Below are positions 51,860-64,000 of a stretch of 64,000 bases of DNA, piece by piece (position 1 is the stretch's first letter; every line of letters starts with the position of its first letter). The notes under the pieces are model-generated. The model was not told where the DNA came from. It saw only the letters and a list, made by a program, of their open reading frames with translations, and searched no databases. Source of the DNA: Blastomussa wellsi. Lineage: Eukaryota > Cnidaria > Anthozoa > Scleractinia > Plerogyridae. The translations under genes were made by a program, and so were the position numbers. Where the stretch lies: contig OX393565.1 in the NCBI GenBank assembly GCA_947652115.1, forward strand, positions 27,021,810 to 27,085,809, in the 5' to 3' direction.

Positions 51860-54800
51860 CTATCGAGCCTGGTCGATTCTAGGCTGTTCCATCACTTTTA
51901 TTTTCTTCAGTGGCACAGATCGTCGTGTTTGCGATGTTAAGGTGGTCACCCTAGGGAATGCTTTCTTGCCGTCTAGCGAAGGGGTCCTTGCTTTTCGTTT
52001 CCCAATGGACACTTGCAAGTGAGGGGATTTACATAGATTGGGAAGAGAATCACTCAGTCTGTCAGAAACAATTTGGTCGGCTATACCAGTCCCCCCTTTC
52101 CCCTTGTACATTAATGTATTATTATCTTGTTCTTTAAATGCGTGATTGACGTTTCCTGTGTCATTTACATTCAACGCACTAGCAGGACTCAGTCCCAGGG
52201 CTTCCCTGCGTTTTCTCTCTCGGTATCTTATAACCGCGCGTGTTATAACCCCAGCAGCGACAATCTCACGATTCTTTTCCATGGTTGTTTTGGTTTGTCG
52301 GTAATGTGCCACGGCGGGAAACACAGTCCTGAACCTTTCTTCCATTCGCTTCATAACCAGGTTAAACTCCTCGGAATCAAATTCCTCATAGCCCGTTACG
52401 ACTCGCTTCACCAAAACCTGCAGCAAATGCAGACAGTATATTTTGTCGTCTTCGTACAGCGGTATATTCAGCAGCGCGCATGCGGCCTTGTTTGGTTTCT
52501 TAATTCTCAGATTCCCTTCCAAAGTGTGGAGAAAGTCTGACAGATCTTTGTAATAAATGTACTGGGTGCTATCCGGATCGTAAAACATCCAGTGCTGATA
52601 AAACAAATCTATGTCCTCTCCGGTAATTCCAATTTTTTCTTGCTCCATGACGTTGTTATAATTTTCCAAGATTACAGCGACGTACATGTTTATAAGAACT
52701 AGAAAAATTATTATAATAAAGCTGGAGAAGTAACAGACAGCAATCCAGCCGTTTCCACAGTTCCCATTCGACAGACCTTTATAATTTGGATCGCAATCCG
52801 GAGGCTGGATCATCAAGGGTTCTAGAACGTCGTTCCAGCCCGCCGCAGTCATGAGGCGAAAAATTAACAGCATCGAATTCAAGAACGTTTCAAAATTTAC
52901 CACTTCATTCAGCGCTCCTGTTTTCTTGACATGCGCAAAGAAAGACATTCCTATGATAGCGTAGATGAACAAGATGAGCAAAAGTATGGCTCCCACATTG
53001 AACAGGGCTGGCAAGGAGATGACGAGCGAGAACATCAACCTTTGAATGCCTTTAGCTTTCTCAAAGAAGCGGAGAAGTCTTCCAACTCGAAACACGCGAA
53101 TAACACGTAACAGATTAGGTGTTATGACGATACCATTTCTGTTTAGGTTCTCCAAAATTATACCTGCATCAAAATAAAAAAAAACTATTTCATTAAAGGG
53201 GCTGCGCAAGTCTTGTTGCTTTAGAACTCTAGCACGCTACATAGAAGGTTACAATTACTGAACGAGTTTTAATTTGTTAAAAGAACAAATTCTGAAAAGC
53301 TTGATTTCTGAGAAAATGTAAATTATGTTGTTTGCACAGGAGTGAGACAACGTGTCTAAAAAAGTTGCTCAACTTTGATAACAGTAGAAAATCGGAGCCT
53401 GGACCGGAGTTGAACTCAGGAACGTTTAAAATGATCGAACCAGTGAGCTGCCGGGAGTCTTGTGGCAAGCTAGGCCGTTTACTTTGTTCATATTATGATG
53501 CTCGCGATCGTCCTCCATACTGCAAGAATCGGCAATGTCGAAAGACAGAGACTGGAGACAGAGTGAAGAAAGATGGTACGTACATTTTTAGATCGGTAAA
53601 TGACGATCATGGAAGCGATTTCTCAAACTTCCTGTTGAGCAATACTTCCTACATATTTTTAACTTAAGAGTACGCAGGTCTCTTGACGCTAGTGGTTAAT
53701 AAAATTCCAGTACATTTCTATAGCGGAGTAAAAAGCAACAAGAAAACCGATGGGTTACGAGCACGTGATATTCCATCACGACTCCGTGCGTAGTCACTGG
53801 CAACTTAACGAATCCTCCCATCAACGAATACATGGCTTCCTGGCACAAAACACTTTGAGATACGATCAACTCTCTCTTAAATGAAAAACCTGTAAGACGA
53901 AACACCTCTATAAGACGGACAACTGGTGTTGGTACCTGTGCACCGTTTTCCAGTCATTTTACTGTATCTAAACACTCTACTGATAAGACGGACACCTCTC
54001 TAAGAAGGGCCGTTGGTGCCGCTCCAGGGGCTTTTCGTCTTAGAAAGAGTTGCTTGCAGTCACTGGATGTACTGAATCAAACCTCTCTCATCTTGATAAT
54101 GTCTTACCTACTATCGACAAAATGACGATGATAAAGTCAAAGACATTCCAGTACTGCAGAAAATATCCCGTTCTCAGAGCAATAATTCTCAGTATTGCCT
54201 CAAGGATGAATATAAAGGTGAATACGATGTTGAAGTATTGTGATGGACGAGCACAGCAGTCTCTTGTTAAGAAGAAATACGATTTAGTGCTGTTTCGGTT
54301 ACAATCGTTTCAATCTTAATTAGAAAACACAGAGAAGTCAGATAGCTCAAAAACACAGCTGCATACAAACTGGAAGGTATGGTAGCCTAATGATTAGAGT
54401 GGAAGGCTCAGGATTGAGCGGTCTGTGTGAGAATTTTGAAAAAACTTTACTCTCACACTACCTCTCTTCACCAAGGTGTATAAATGGGAACCGGGATATT
54501 TTAACGTTAGGGGGCCCTGAGATGACTAATAAGCACTATGCCAAGTTGCCGATTGGCTTGCAGTGAATTTTTCAGGCTCATGGTTGAAGCGAAGCATTTT
54601 GAGAATAAGAAATGTTTTGTCCAAGAGCAAAACATTCACAACCAACTAGGCCAAGGCTGAATCCCAGAACGCTCGACCCACTTGTTTGAAGGCCACTGTA
54701 CCTTCCCAATATCAACTTTTTCATCTTTGTGTAAAGACAAGCTGATGGTCTAAAATCGTCCCGGTTTTAATGACTAATAACTAGGACTAACAATTATTAT

Positions 54801-57800
54801 CAGTACTTTGAGTTAAAGGATATCTAACACGAGCGTGACCTCGGCTGGCTGATAATAGTACTGTACCATCATCACTATCATATTGACTGTGATCACCAAT
54901 ATAATGAACATCTCAAACTTGCGACATTCGACCAAGTCGAACACAAGGGCCTGGTAGCGGTTCTGTCATAAAGGAAAATTGTCGAAAAATTAATATCTAT
55001 AAAGGCTGAAACGTTACTTATCTACGGAAGTGCGATTGACGCCGGAAGAGGGCCTCCCATATGAAAGTCAGGGCGTGGCTAGTCGTCTCGATTAAAAGAA
55101 TGTAAATAGGCCCTTTGCAGCTGATGTAATGCGACCAAATGTCTGGTAAAATGTTTTTTATTATGGACTATAACTTAAAGAATTCCCAAAATGGAATGAG
55201 CGTGTAAAAAATAGCAGAATGATCAGATCAGAGCTCACTGGCATTAAAGAGAAAAATTGTACGACAGAACAATTTTTCCATACAAATCTTTTAAATTTTC
55301 AAACCGTCATAAAACTTCGTTCTTTGGCCATTTTGTTATTTTCGACATCCTCGTTTCATTCCTGGGATTCATAATGTTATGAAAAATAGGTCTCGTAATG
55401 TCCTAACTATGCAGGTATTTTGTGTCCATTTCGGATGTTCTGTTGCTGCCCAAACATTCTGCCCTCCCCCTCGCCCCCGACCCGAATGCCTATGTAAGTT
55501 TGGAGGAAAATGAGGACCACTGACTTTAAAAATATTTTTTCCACCTGTAAAATCAATCGAGGTCTGTGTTCCGTATCTACGTTCCGATGCTGGACACAAA
55601 AAGTTTGTTTATGGGTGTACATGGAGACTGCACAAGCCATCATTACCTCTGGCCTTTTAACTTTCTTCTTTGGCTTTTTGGCTGCAGCGTTTTTTATCGC
55701 ATTCAGCCAACTTCTCTGATTAGGAGTCAGGAAAATGTGTACAGAACCCAACACCTCCATCTGTAGGCAAAATCACATTTGAAATGACATTAGTCTAATC
55801 TTGTTGCGTTATCGGGAAATCCTCGTTGAAGAGAACTCGAATATTTTCTTATTTTTATTAGTCAAACAAAATTCAAAACGAGGAGTCGAATGTAAACAGA
55901 AAAGTGTTTTAAATCTCATTGGCTGAAAGAAGAGAACGTTTAAAAATTCACTGAACTGACCAACAAGTATAAAATCAGACAAAGTACGCAAAGCCGCTGA
56001 CCTGTTGTTTGAGGTGATTGAAATTATCGATAATCACACCGATGAAGAGATTTAACACAAAGAAAGATCCAGAAATTATGAATACAATGAAGAATATGTA
56101 AGCTGCCATGTTGTTTTCCCTCGCCGGCTGTTGATCCACCTGCAAGTGATAAAGGAAAAAACAAACAAATACGTAGACAGACAGAAAGCAAATAGTGTTG
56201 TAGGTTTTATAATGTAAAGCTTTACTGGTTTCTAACTGGAATGTTAACGTTAATTAGATTTTTTAGCGAATGTTTTTAACCTTAGTAGCATCAATAGCAT
56301 CCTCCATAACTTCCATCCATCCTTCAAAAGTAGCCTAAGTGAGATAACGACAGAAATTATATTTTAAAACTGATGCCAAGCTTCTCCTCTTTCTTACACC
56401 CACTCCCTCAAGTCCTTAACCACCCACCCTCCCATCGCATTAACTACAATTTGAGCTGTCAAAACATTTTGTATATTATGACCGTCAGACAGCTTGGGCC
56501 AGTCTCCTCGATGTCTTAAAGTTGTTTGTACTATCACTGTGCATTATAACAACCGGTGGCCCACTAATCGTTAAGAAACGTACGCAAAAGTCAGTCCTAA
56601 AAATATTATCTATATATTCAGTTCAAAAAAAAAACGGAAGATAAAACCGTATTTTGGCTTTCTTAATAAGGTAGCTATGGTAGAATGTATGGACCAAACA
56701 CCCCAAATAGGATTCCCTTACCACTTGAAGAAGCGCCAAAAACCCATTGCCAGAATTGTCAAAATTGACATTGGAGTTAATCCAGCGGTCTCCTCTCCGA
56801 AGGCATGCAGACTTGTTTGCCACTACAGACGGGTCGTATTTAACGCCGCGCGCGTCGACACACTTGTAGAATTTCCCGCCAAAAAGATTGACGCCCATGA
56901 TGCTAAAAATAAGCCAGAATACCAAGCACACGAGCAGAACGTTGGCGATCCCTGGTATGGCGTGAAAAAGTGAGCTGATTACTACCTGAAGAACAAAATT
57001 TAAGAGTCGCTTTAGTATCAGAGTGAAGACCAATGGACTACCAATGCCATACCTCCTTAAAAAATTCACGAAAAAAATCCTTGTGAGGAAAGGTCTTCAA
57101 GTCCTCAGCTTCTACGCTCGCAATTTTATGATTACCGCTTTGGTTAGAACAGTTCGGGACTGTTGGTGTGTAATGTAGCGGTCGTTAAAACGTTCCTTAT
57201 TGTGCATATTACTGTATAAAACAAGGCTTCTTGCTTTTTTACGATTATTGTTTTGGTGGGAGGAATTTTGAACGGACAAGGATATCCTTAAGTGATTTTT
57301 CCTTCCTTAAATGCTACAATCGGTTAGGTTTTTAAGCTCATGATTGCAAGACCGGTTTCGGATTCCTAAGGAGGGATCCTTCGTCAGTTGCTAAGCTTGT
57401 TTCTAAAGAGCTCTAAGGCGAGCTCGACTAAGAGCTCTGAGGCGAGCTAGTAACAAATAGCTCTGAGGCGAGCTAGTAACAAGTGCCGATGAGAGAATCA
57501 ACTCCGTTTTTATAGTATCCTGCAGTCGGTAACAGGGTTGATCTATTGTTTATATTACAGTAATTATGCAGATTGGCGGTTTTTACACGCTGCGTGGAGT
57601 TAAATCACTCGAATTAGCTGAGTGAAAATGATTTTGCGTGTGTAGCTAGAGGGTTGTTGATCATGATATGTGTTGGAAAAGACTATAGGTAGGCTGGACA
57701 CTAGTGCACAAGATTGGCTGAAGAAGACCGGATACAAGCATAGAGCGCTGGATATACAAAAAAAAACACTACTGTTCCGGTACATTATTCGTTCACTACA

Positions 57801-60800
57801 TATGATACGTTTCAAGAATGGAAAAGAATGGAAAAGTTCGAGGAACGTTAAAATTCAATCAGGCAATCATCCTTCAGCGTTGTGGGAGCAAATAAAACCT
57901 ACATGCAATCAACTTCATGGCTAATTTGTCAATCATTGTGTAGCTCATTTTACGTAGAAACCCATCCAGCAAAGAATGGCATTTAAGACACTAACTCACC
58001 CTCATTCTTTCAAATCGTGAGATCGCTCGCAATGGCCGCAGAGCTCTCAGAGTTCTTAAAGAGCGAATGGACATAACGTCTTCATTGCCAAACAAAGCGA
58101 TGAGCGAAACCTTTTGAAAGAATGAAAAATACATGTTTAAACACTTTATTAATGATGTAAGAAATAATCCACCCATTCGAGGATTCAAATATACTATGGG
58201 GGCAAATGGCGTGAAAGAAATTTCTGAGTGTCGATACGACAAACTGAACATAAACTTGTCGGTTACTGAAAATCTTTACGGGCGGAAAGCTGATCATACG
58301 AGGAGCGTATTGCTGGGAATTGAGCTGGGTAGTTGAACTCTGGAGTGCCTAATTACATATGCAGCGAGCGGATTTGAGCGTGAGACCACTGGAGGTAAAA
58401 GTTAGATAGAGCCCAGAACACATACTTGCATGGCTACCTCTAGATCTTAGAAGAAGATAGAAATTCAGAAACTCCTATAAATTCGAATCCGAATTGGACA
58501 CAGTTACTTACCACTATGATAACGAAATCAAGCCAGTTCCAGGCGCTTGAGAAGTATTTCGTAAAACCAAGGCCAATGAGTTTGAGAAAAAACTCAAGAA
58601 CGAACACAGCCGCAAAGAAAATGTTGAGTACCCTTAAAACTTCCTTCAAGGCTGGTCTGCTGTCCAAATAGACGTCTTCGAAGGCCTGGAAAAATATAAA
58701 TCGAATAAAACCTGAATTTACTACAATTATTATTTTTAACTAAGTTTTATGTTTCCGCCCTCTTTCTGTTTCCTCGCCTGTGTCAAATGAAACTTCAATG
58801 GGTAACATGGGGGCCAACTAGGAAACCGAATGGTTTATTTGGCTACCATACTCAAGCACTTTTACTTAATACAATAGAAACATTGCCAGCAATTACAAAT
58901 GTTTGTAATTAAATTAAGTAACTACGTCAAGAGGAAATAAATTTGAATTTGAATTATTAAAATTTGCGTTTAATTGTTTTGTCCTGACAATTAAGTTGCC
59001 CCTCTTTCTAGAACAATTTTCTCGGTGATGTTTGTTTGCACACGTTTCTTGAAAATGTCTCGTCCCTTGGTCTTCATACGCACACGGCTTTTTGCCGCTT
59101 CCTCTCAGGTCTCAGAATGTATCAACTATTAGACCTCTAGTTTCTCGCAGTCTTGCTGCTGATCCGATGCATGTGTGCCTACTCAATCTTAATGCGAGTT
59201 TGACAATGATCGACTTCTTAGTTATGCTGAAACATGATCAGATTATGACCAAGTTCACTATGAAAGAGTTATCATTAACATCATTGATCACCACCAAAGA
59301 AACCCCACTCACCAAAGCAATGCTACTCGCTGCAATGAGAAACACGATGAACCACTCAAAATACTTGTGCTCTACAAGGCACTTCACCTTATGACGTACA
59401 CACATCCAGATCACGTGACATGTGCTATCGTCAAACCTTGTACAGCAGCCATGCTGAGTAGGAAAACAATTGTCTACTTCATATTCCCGGATGTTGAAAG
59501 AACAACAGCACACGCGTCTGGGTGAGTCACGTGGGCTTGCCACTCGTGAAGATTTCCCGGATGCTGGTCCGCTTGTATCTACATGGCCATTGCTGACTAT
59601 AAAGAAATTATATTATCTAGGTAACTACTACTATTTCATTAAATGTTGTTGTATAAAAACTGTTTATTTACGGCAGGTTTTAACTAGCGAGGGAGTCGTA
59701 AGAGCTCATAAGTGGAGTCGAAAGCACGACGGAACAATCAGAACTTTTCCATTTTCTTCCGATTTCGCTTATGACTGTCGTTTGTGATCCAGTTAAAGCT
59801 AGATTTTTGGAGTTACAAACAGAATCTGAAGAGACTCGCTAAACCGTCCCACTTCAATTACGTACATGGTCCAACGTCATCCAACCGCTATTGAAATCAC
59901 TCAGGTAATTACTCTACACAACTAACTGGACACAATTAACTAGAGAAACAATTCGTGCAAATGCTAGTGAAAACACCGGAATCCTGACAATCTTCGTACT
60001 TACTTTCTACCACCTCCTCTGTGGGGTATACTATATTTTGAGGCCACACCTTTGACTTGATTCTCTTTATGAATCTTGACGCATTCACGACCTTTCTAAA
60101 CTGCACGAATATTTGGTTCTTGTTATTTCCTTTAGCAGACGACAACGAGGCTTGACCAGCGAACGAGCTTAATAGTAACGCAAGAAAAAGATTCAAGATC
60201 TGAAATGAAAAATACATCTATTAGGCTTGGCAACGCGGAAACTGTAATGTAGTGTAAGAGATTTCCGGTCATTACTTCAAATTGAGCAAACATTACGTAA
60301 AAAGTATTTGAAAGTCAAACATGACTGAAACAAATTCCTTAGAATTACGGCTTTGTAATACCAGGAAATTAGCCCGCGTACAGTCGTCTACACGCAGACT
60401 ACAGAATAGTATATGCTTACAAAATATCTAAACTTTAGATAGTAGTCAACTTTTCAAAATCAAATTTTAAAAACAAATAAAGAAACAAAAATACTCGACT
60501 GTGTGCAGTCAAACGTTAGACCGGATATCTTGAGTTTAATTATACGGGAATGATCATAACCTGGATCTGGTTTCTCAGACCTGGTTCACACGCGCATTTC
60601 TGCCGTGTCGAATTTAATTCAATTAAGTGCGGCAGAAATGCGACTGTCGATTCAGACGTCGCACTTGTGTCGAACTTAATTCAGAATTGATACTGTCGTG
60701 TATGTTGGTCAGCGGAAAAATGTTACACAGGTTACGTATCCAATATGGCGGACCAAGATACTCAAAGGAGGCTTGTTGAACGGCAGAAATTCGACGTATA

Positions 60801-63654
60801 AACTAGGCCTCAGCGTATTGAATTTCACGCCATGTTTGCCCATAGATAATTTTTAAAAAGTGAAATATGTGTAGATGTTGTCTAAAGCACGAAATTTGTT
60901 ACCAATAGTTACATAGTCAAGGACAAGTTTATTTCGTGTAGTTTAGTTTTATTTTAGTGTAATAAACAGATTGCAAAGTTTCTTGTTATGTGGAATGAAA
61001 AGAAGACCATCCTTTTCCGTTTAACGTCGTCCGACCGAACCAAATTTTCGCGTTTTCAAACAAAGGTTATGAGGAAAGTAATTTGACACAGTCAAACATT
61101 TTTCACTTTTAATCTGAAACATACCATAAAAACTCTTTACTCGCTGCTGCCACGTGCTATTCGACTCTTTTGCAACTATTTTCTTTTTTTTTGGGGGGGG
61201 GGGGGGGGTGGGGGAAAGGAACGTTTTTGTTTCTTTTCCGACCGACCGACCCAGAAGCAGAAAACGCATTCGACGATGATCGAAAAAAGAGGATGGCCTA
61301 AAACATCGAAATATAATTTAGTTTATACTTACGATAAAGTGTCCTAAAATAAATGCTGGTATGAAGAGTATAATTGAGGCTGGTCCGGCCGCCCTCATGC
61401 AGTCCCATAGAGGCTCTACCCACTCTCCACAAATAATCCGGAAGATCAGCAAAAAGGAATGCCAGAAATCCGTGAACCGCCATCGGGGAATTTCACCGTC
61501 GAATTTGTCAGCCGTGTACGATGAACCGAATAGCTGCATCCCCACAACAGCAAAGATATAGATGATGATGGCTAATATGACCGACAGATTGGCAAGCGCT
61601 CCCAGGCTTTGACCAATTGTCGCCAAAAGTTTTGACATGGTGCTCCAGGACTTGGCGAGTTTCAGAATTCTAACCTGTTCAGCGCGGAAAGAACGCTTAG
61701 TATCATAAATCAAAATTTGCCAAAGAAGCAAGGTTATTTGTAGCGATCGTTTGTAAGATCTAGATGAACGCACCTGCGTTGAACAGACGTGCGAGAGTAT
61801 GGAAAAAAAGCAAAACAAAAACCCGAGAAATATCCCGAGTTATCCCGTCCGTCGAGAATAGAGTCGTTATAACTTCCGGACAGCGAACCGATCATAGGTA
61901 AACTGACTTTGCTTGCTAATCAAGCAAAATTAGATAGGTAGGCATACTACGCGCTACGTTATTTAACGAATGTTAAAAATCCATCACTAAATTGGACTGA
62001 AACTATCTTTCAATGGAAGCTAATGCGTGAAAATTGGGGCGACTTTCCCCATTTCCTTAGCCTCGCCCCTGCGACAGCGATCGTGCAGTGTGCGCTCTAC
62101 AGGGAGGCTTGCTATGCAGGCTAATGCGAAAATAGCTTTTAGACAATTTCGATCAAAGTTTGGAGATGCTTACCAATCTAAATGATCTCAGAACACTTGT
62201 TCCCGTGTTGTCAATAGAGCCTGACAGAGTCAGTACTGTATCTATGAGACTGATTACCACAACGACGCCATCAAAGATGTTCCAGCGGCTTTTGATGTAA
62301 CCACGAGGCTTGAAAGCGATCAACTTAAGAATCATTTCTATCAGAAAGATGAATGTGCACACCTGGAAAGAAAGAAAAAATGCGTGAGTTGGAATCATAA
62401 ATCAGGATGAATGAAACAACCTCGTACCCAGGGTCTCATCGCTCCGGGAGGGCGAGAAGATGAGAGCTCTGGGAACGAAGTTGTGAATAAAACTTTTGCA
62501 AAATTTATCAGATCGAACTATGTGAATTGAAGCACCTGACCAAGTAACACACTAATCCGGATAAATTTGGAAGGGCGTTTTCACCTCGAAAGCGATAAAA
62601 TGTTTTCTGCCCATACTATACCATTTTTTTTTCAGCATCGGGTATTGAAACGCTGCCTCATGAGTAACGCTTAAATGCCGGAGCATGTACACATTATACC
62701 TGAGCCACGTTATTTGATCATGACCGGTTTGGTGTGGACGCGCGGAAGGCCATCCGGAGGAAAAAAGTGTTGCGTTTTCAAATTTATCCGGATTAGTGTG
62801 GACGTAGCCTCAGTTCAAGTGGGTGACTGAAGTTACAAGGAGACAACTGAGTGTCGTAAAACGAGAAGCCAAGTTAACAATCTGTCCAATCACAAGCAAA
62901 GGATGCGGAAAAAACAGTGAACCAATCGAAACACCGAGTTATTTCATGTAGATGGCACGTATCGTAAAGAAAACGTGTCCATGCGAGTCACGCGATTTGT
63001 TTGGGTTTTACTTCTGAGGGAATGAAAAATTGACGTCAGTTTCATCTTTTAAATCAATCGCTAAGCGCAGTTTTGCAAAACCTGAGAAAACGTGAATTAC
63101 TTTCAACACTCAAGTGAACTGGGTTCTACTAAGTTGGTACTCACCAGATTAACGATATCAACAGCTAACTGCAAATCCTCATCCATACCATGATATTGTA
63201 TGGACATGAACAGAGTGTTGATCAGAATGATGATGATAATACCAACTTCAAAGGTTTTACTTTCTACGATTCGCTTCACACTCTTCCTAAAAGGTCCCCA
63301 GAAGTCACACGCCAACGATAGCCCAGCACAACACGAACAACACTTTTTGACAGAGTTTGTTCGGGCTCGATTCTCGCTATGATTATTGTTTGTTGGCGCT
63401 TCGGTTGTAACTTTCTTGTTCTTTAATTCAAGCGGACCTTGCTTTATTTGAAAAATAGAAATTGAATCGGCTTGTGATAGCGTCAAAGGGTTGTGAGTGT
63501 TTTCGACAACAGCTGGATCAAACATGGCGCGGTGAATTGCTCGGTCCAGGACGACATCTTGTTCACCGTATACGAGGCTCATAATGCTCCTGCGACTGCG
63601 CAGTGAGAACGTGGATCCCTGCTCCTTCTGTTTAAAATGTAGACTGTCATTATC
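51860..63654 (-). CDS. Voltage-gated sodium-channel alpha subunit, NaV2-like (domains II-IV, partial)
   Basis: Exons, 5' to 3': 63145-63654 (linker, DII S1), 62174-62362 (DII S2-S4), 61333-61674 (DII S5-pore), 60004-60199 (DII S6), 59313-59596 (linker, DIII S1), 58512-58685, 58000-58110 (DIII S4), 56722-56985 (S5), 56281-56334 (DIII pore), 56002-56139 (S6), 55647-55760 (III-IV linker), about 54832-54962 (DIV S1), 54108-54262 (S2-S3) and 51860-53163 (DIV S4 to stop). Most junctions are phase 0. Voltage sensors are regular: '[19 protein letters not shown]' (DIII) and '[19 protein letters not shown]' (DIV). Filter residues: DII E in '[12 protein letters not shown]', DIII E (not K) in '[10 protein letters not shown]', DIV A in '[11 protein letters not shown]'. 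With an Asp in DI this would be DEEA, the NaV2 type, known in cnidarians to be calcium-permeable. The inactivation linker reads 'HIFLTPNQ'. DI is off the right edge. The donor of the DIV S1 exon is not settled. Confidence 0.87.
54375..54545 (+). repeat. Diverged SINE copy
   Basis: 'GTAGCCTAATGATTAGAGTG', then 'TTTACTCTCACACTACCTCT' and 'CACCAAGGTGTATAAATGGG' follow the order of the SINE at 25268-25575. It lies in an intron between two domain-IV exons of the channel. Confidence 0.65.
57407..57484 (+). repeat. Short tandem repeat, ~24-bp unit, 3 copies
   Basis: 'AGCTCTGAGGCGAGCTAGTA' followed by ACAA, repeated with small changes from 'AGAGCTCTAAGGCGAGCT'. It lies in the channel intron between the DIII S4 and S5 exons. 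Confidence 0.6.
60585..60812. repeat. Imperfect inverted-repeat element, low confidence
   Basis: 'CGCATTTCTGCCGTGTCGAA' (60591) and 'GAACGGCAGAAATTCGACGT' (about 60779) form diverged inverted ends, with an internal inverted pair around 'TTCTGCCGTGTCGAATTTAA' and 'TTAAGTGCGGCAGAAATGCG'. It is in a channel intron. Confidence 0.45.
62548..62799. mobile_element. Small TIR element (~250 bp)
   Basis: 'ACACTAATCCGGATAAATTT' (62548) and 'AAATTTATCCGGATTAGTGT' (62780) are exact 20-bp inverted repeats. It is non-coding, in the channel intron between the DII S1 and S2 exons. Confidence 0.75.
62836..63118 (+). repeat. Dispersed ~300-bp repeat (copy 2)
   Basis: Diverged copy of 10072-10370 ('CTGAGTGTCGTAAAACGAGA' at its left, 'GAATTACTTTCAACACTCAA' at its right). 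It ends about 25 bp before the DII S1 exon of the channel gene. Confidence 0.6.
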
Positions 63655-64000
63655 CTGAAAAAAATATACAGAATCACTTCAATACACCAGTTAGAGCTAT
63701 GAATGATTGAGAAGTTTTGAAAACCAGCAAAGCTAGAAAGTGAGTTTCACACCCAAACCAGTGGAGCTTGGTTTTTGACGAGGCCTGGAGCCGTTGTCAG
63801 TCTTGTCAAAGCGGAGAGAGAGAGAGACGAGCCTTCATTTCTTCGAGCGACTGTGCAAAAGACAAATCGACTGTTTCACGGCCTAATCAGGTCACCCTGC
63901 TTCGCAATGATCATAAAGGAAGTACCAAACGAAATAACATATAAGGAACTTGCACGACAAACACATTGGTGTTTTCAAAAGAAACCACTTCCTACTTTTC
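63655..64000 (-). other. Channel intron continuing off the window
   Basis: Sequence upstream of the acceptor of the 63145-63654 exon. No further channel exon is recognised here, so the domain I exons must lie to the right. Confidence 0.5.

Noticed and set aside
53332..53667. Plus-strand 111-aa ORF in a channel intron
   Set aside because: It overlaps a tRNA-like repeat segment, has no recognisable domain, and lies antisense within a well-supported gene.
61193..61212. Poly-G tract as a regulatory G-quadruplex
   Set aside because: A plain homopolymer in an intron, similar to tracts near 23391 and 26760 (poly-C). Slippage is the simplest explanation.

Overview
This is eukaryotic DNA from an anthozoan cnidarian, most likely a stony coral. 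The genes are split by short GT-AG introns, GC content is low, and tRNA-derived SINEs, small palindromic elements and minisatellites are dense. The protein families also fit: a CatSper sperm-channel subunit, a TPR-CHAT protein, an ShKT domain, a NaV2-type cation channel and a Gypsy LTR element. Exon borders were found by eye from splice consensus, phase and protein continuity. No search was run.

Layout. 0.5-12.9 kb (+): the 3' two thirds of a CatSper auxiliary-subunit gene, best matched to CATSPERB, in about 21 exons. A SINE-seeded minisatellite lies in one of its introns. It converges on a single-exon TPR-CHAT gene at 13.6-17.2 kb (-). An intronless rhodopsin-family GPCR follows at 18.6-19.8 kb (-). 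From 19.8 to 22.9 kb there are mostly repeats and two weak ORFs.

22.9-35.7 kb (-) carries two tandem paralogous short-chain dehydrogenases of the retinol-dehydrogenase type. Each is reconstructed from exons that all join in phase 1. The first model places a signal peptide and a complete ShKT domain ahead of a membrane helix and the dehydrogenase. The second model has a signal-like peptide, a helix and the dehydrogenase, but no ShKT exon.

37.1-47.8 kb holds an unrecognised small-protein family (about 180-194 aa) in a roughly 4 kb tandem duplication. Copy 1 is broken on both strands. Copy 2 has an intact plus-strand gene, and a minus-strand homologue whose single intron is occupied by a 4.2 kb Gypsy-type LTR retrotransposon. 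The LTRs look identical and are flanked by a 5-bp duplication that ends at the host splice acceptor. The element's own pol is damaged. A 35-bp minisatellite lies between the two copies.

49.0-50.4 kb (-) is an intronless TMEM145/GPR180-like seven-helix gene. 51.9-63.7 kb (-) is a four-domain voltage-gated sodium-channel alpha subunit covering domains II to IV. Its filter residues E (DII), E (DIII) and A (DIV) fit the NaV2 'DEEA' type rather than 'DEKA'. Domain I lies beyond the right edge.

The genes do not form an operon or an evident pathway. The most notable items are the ShKT-dehydrogenase architecture, the unknown small-protein family with its splice-site retrotransposon, the TPR-CHAT protein and the SINE-derived minisatellite.
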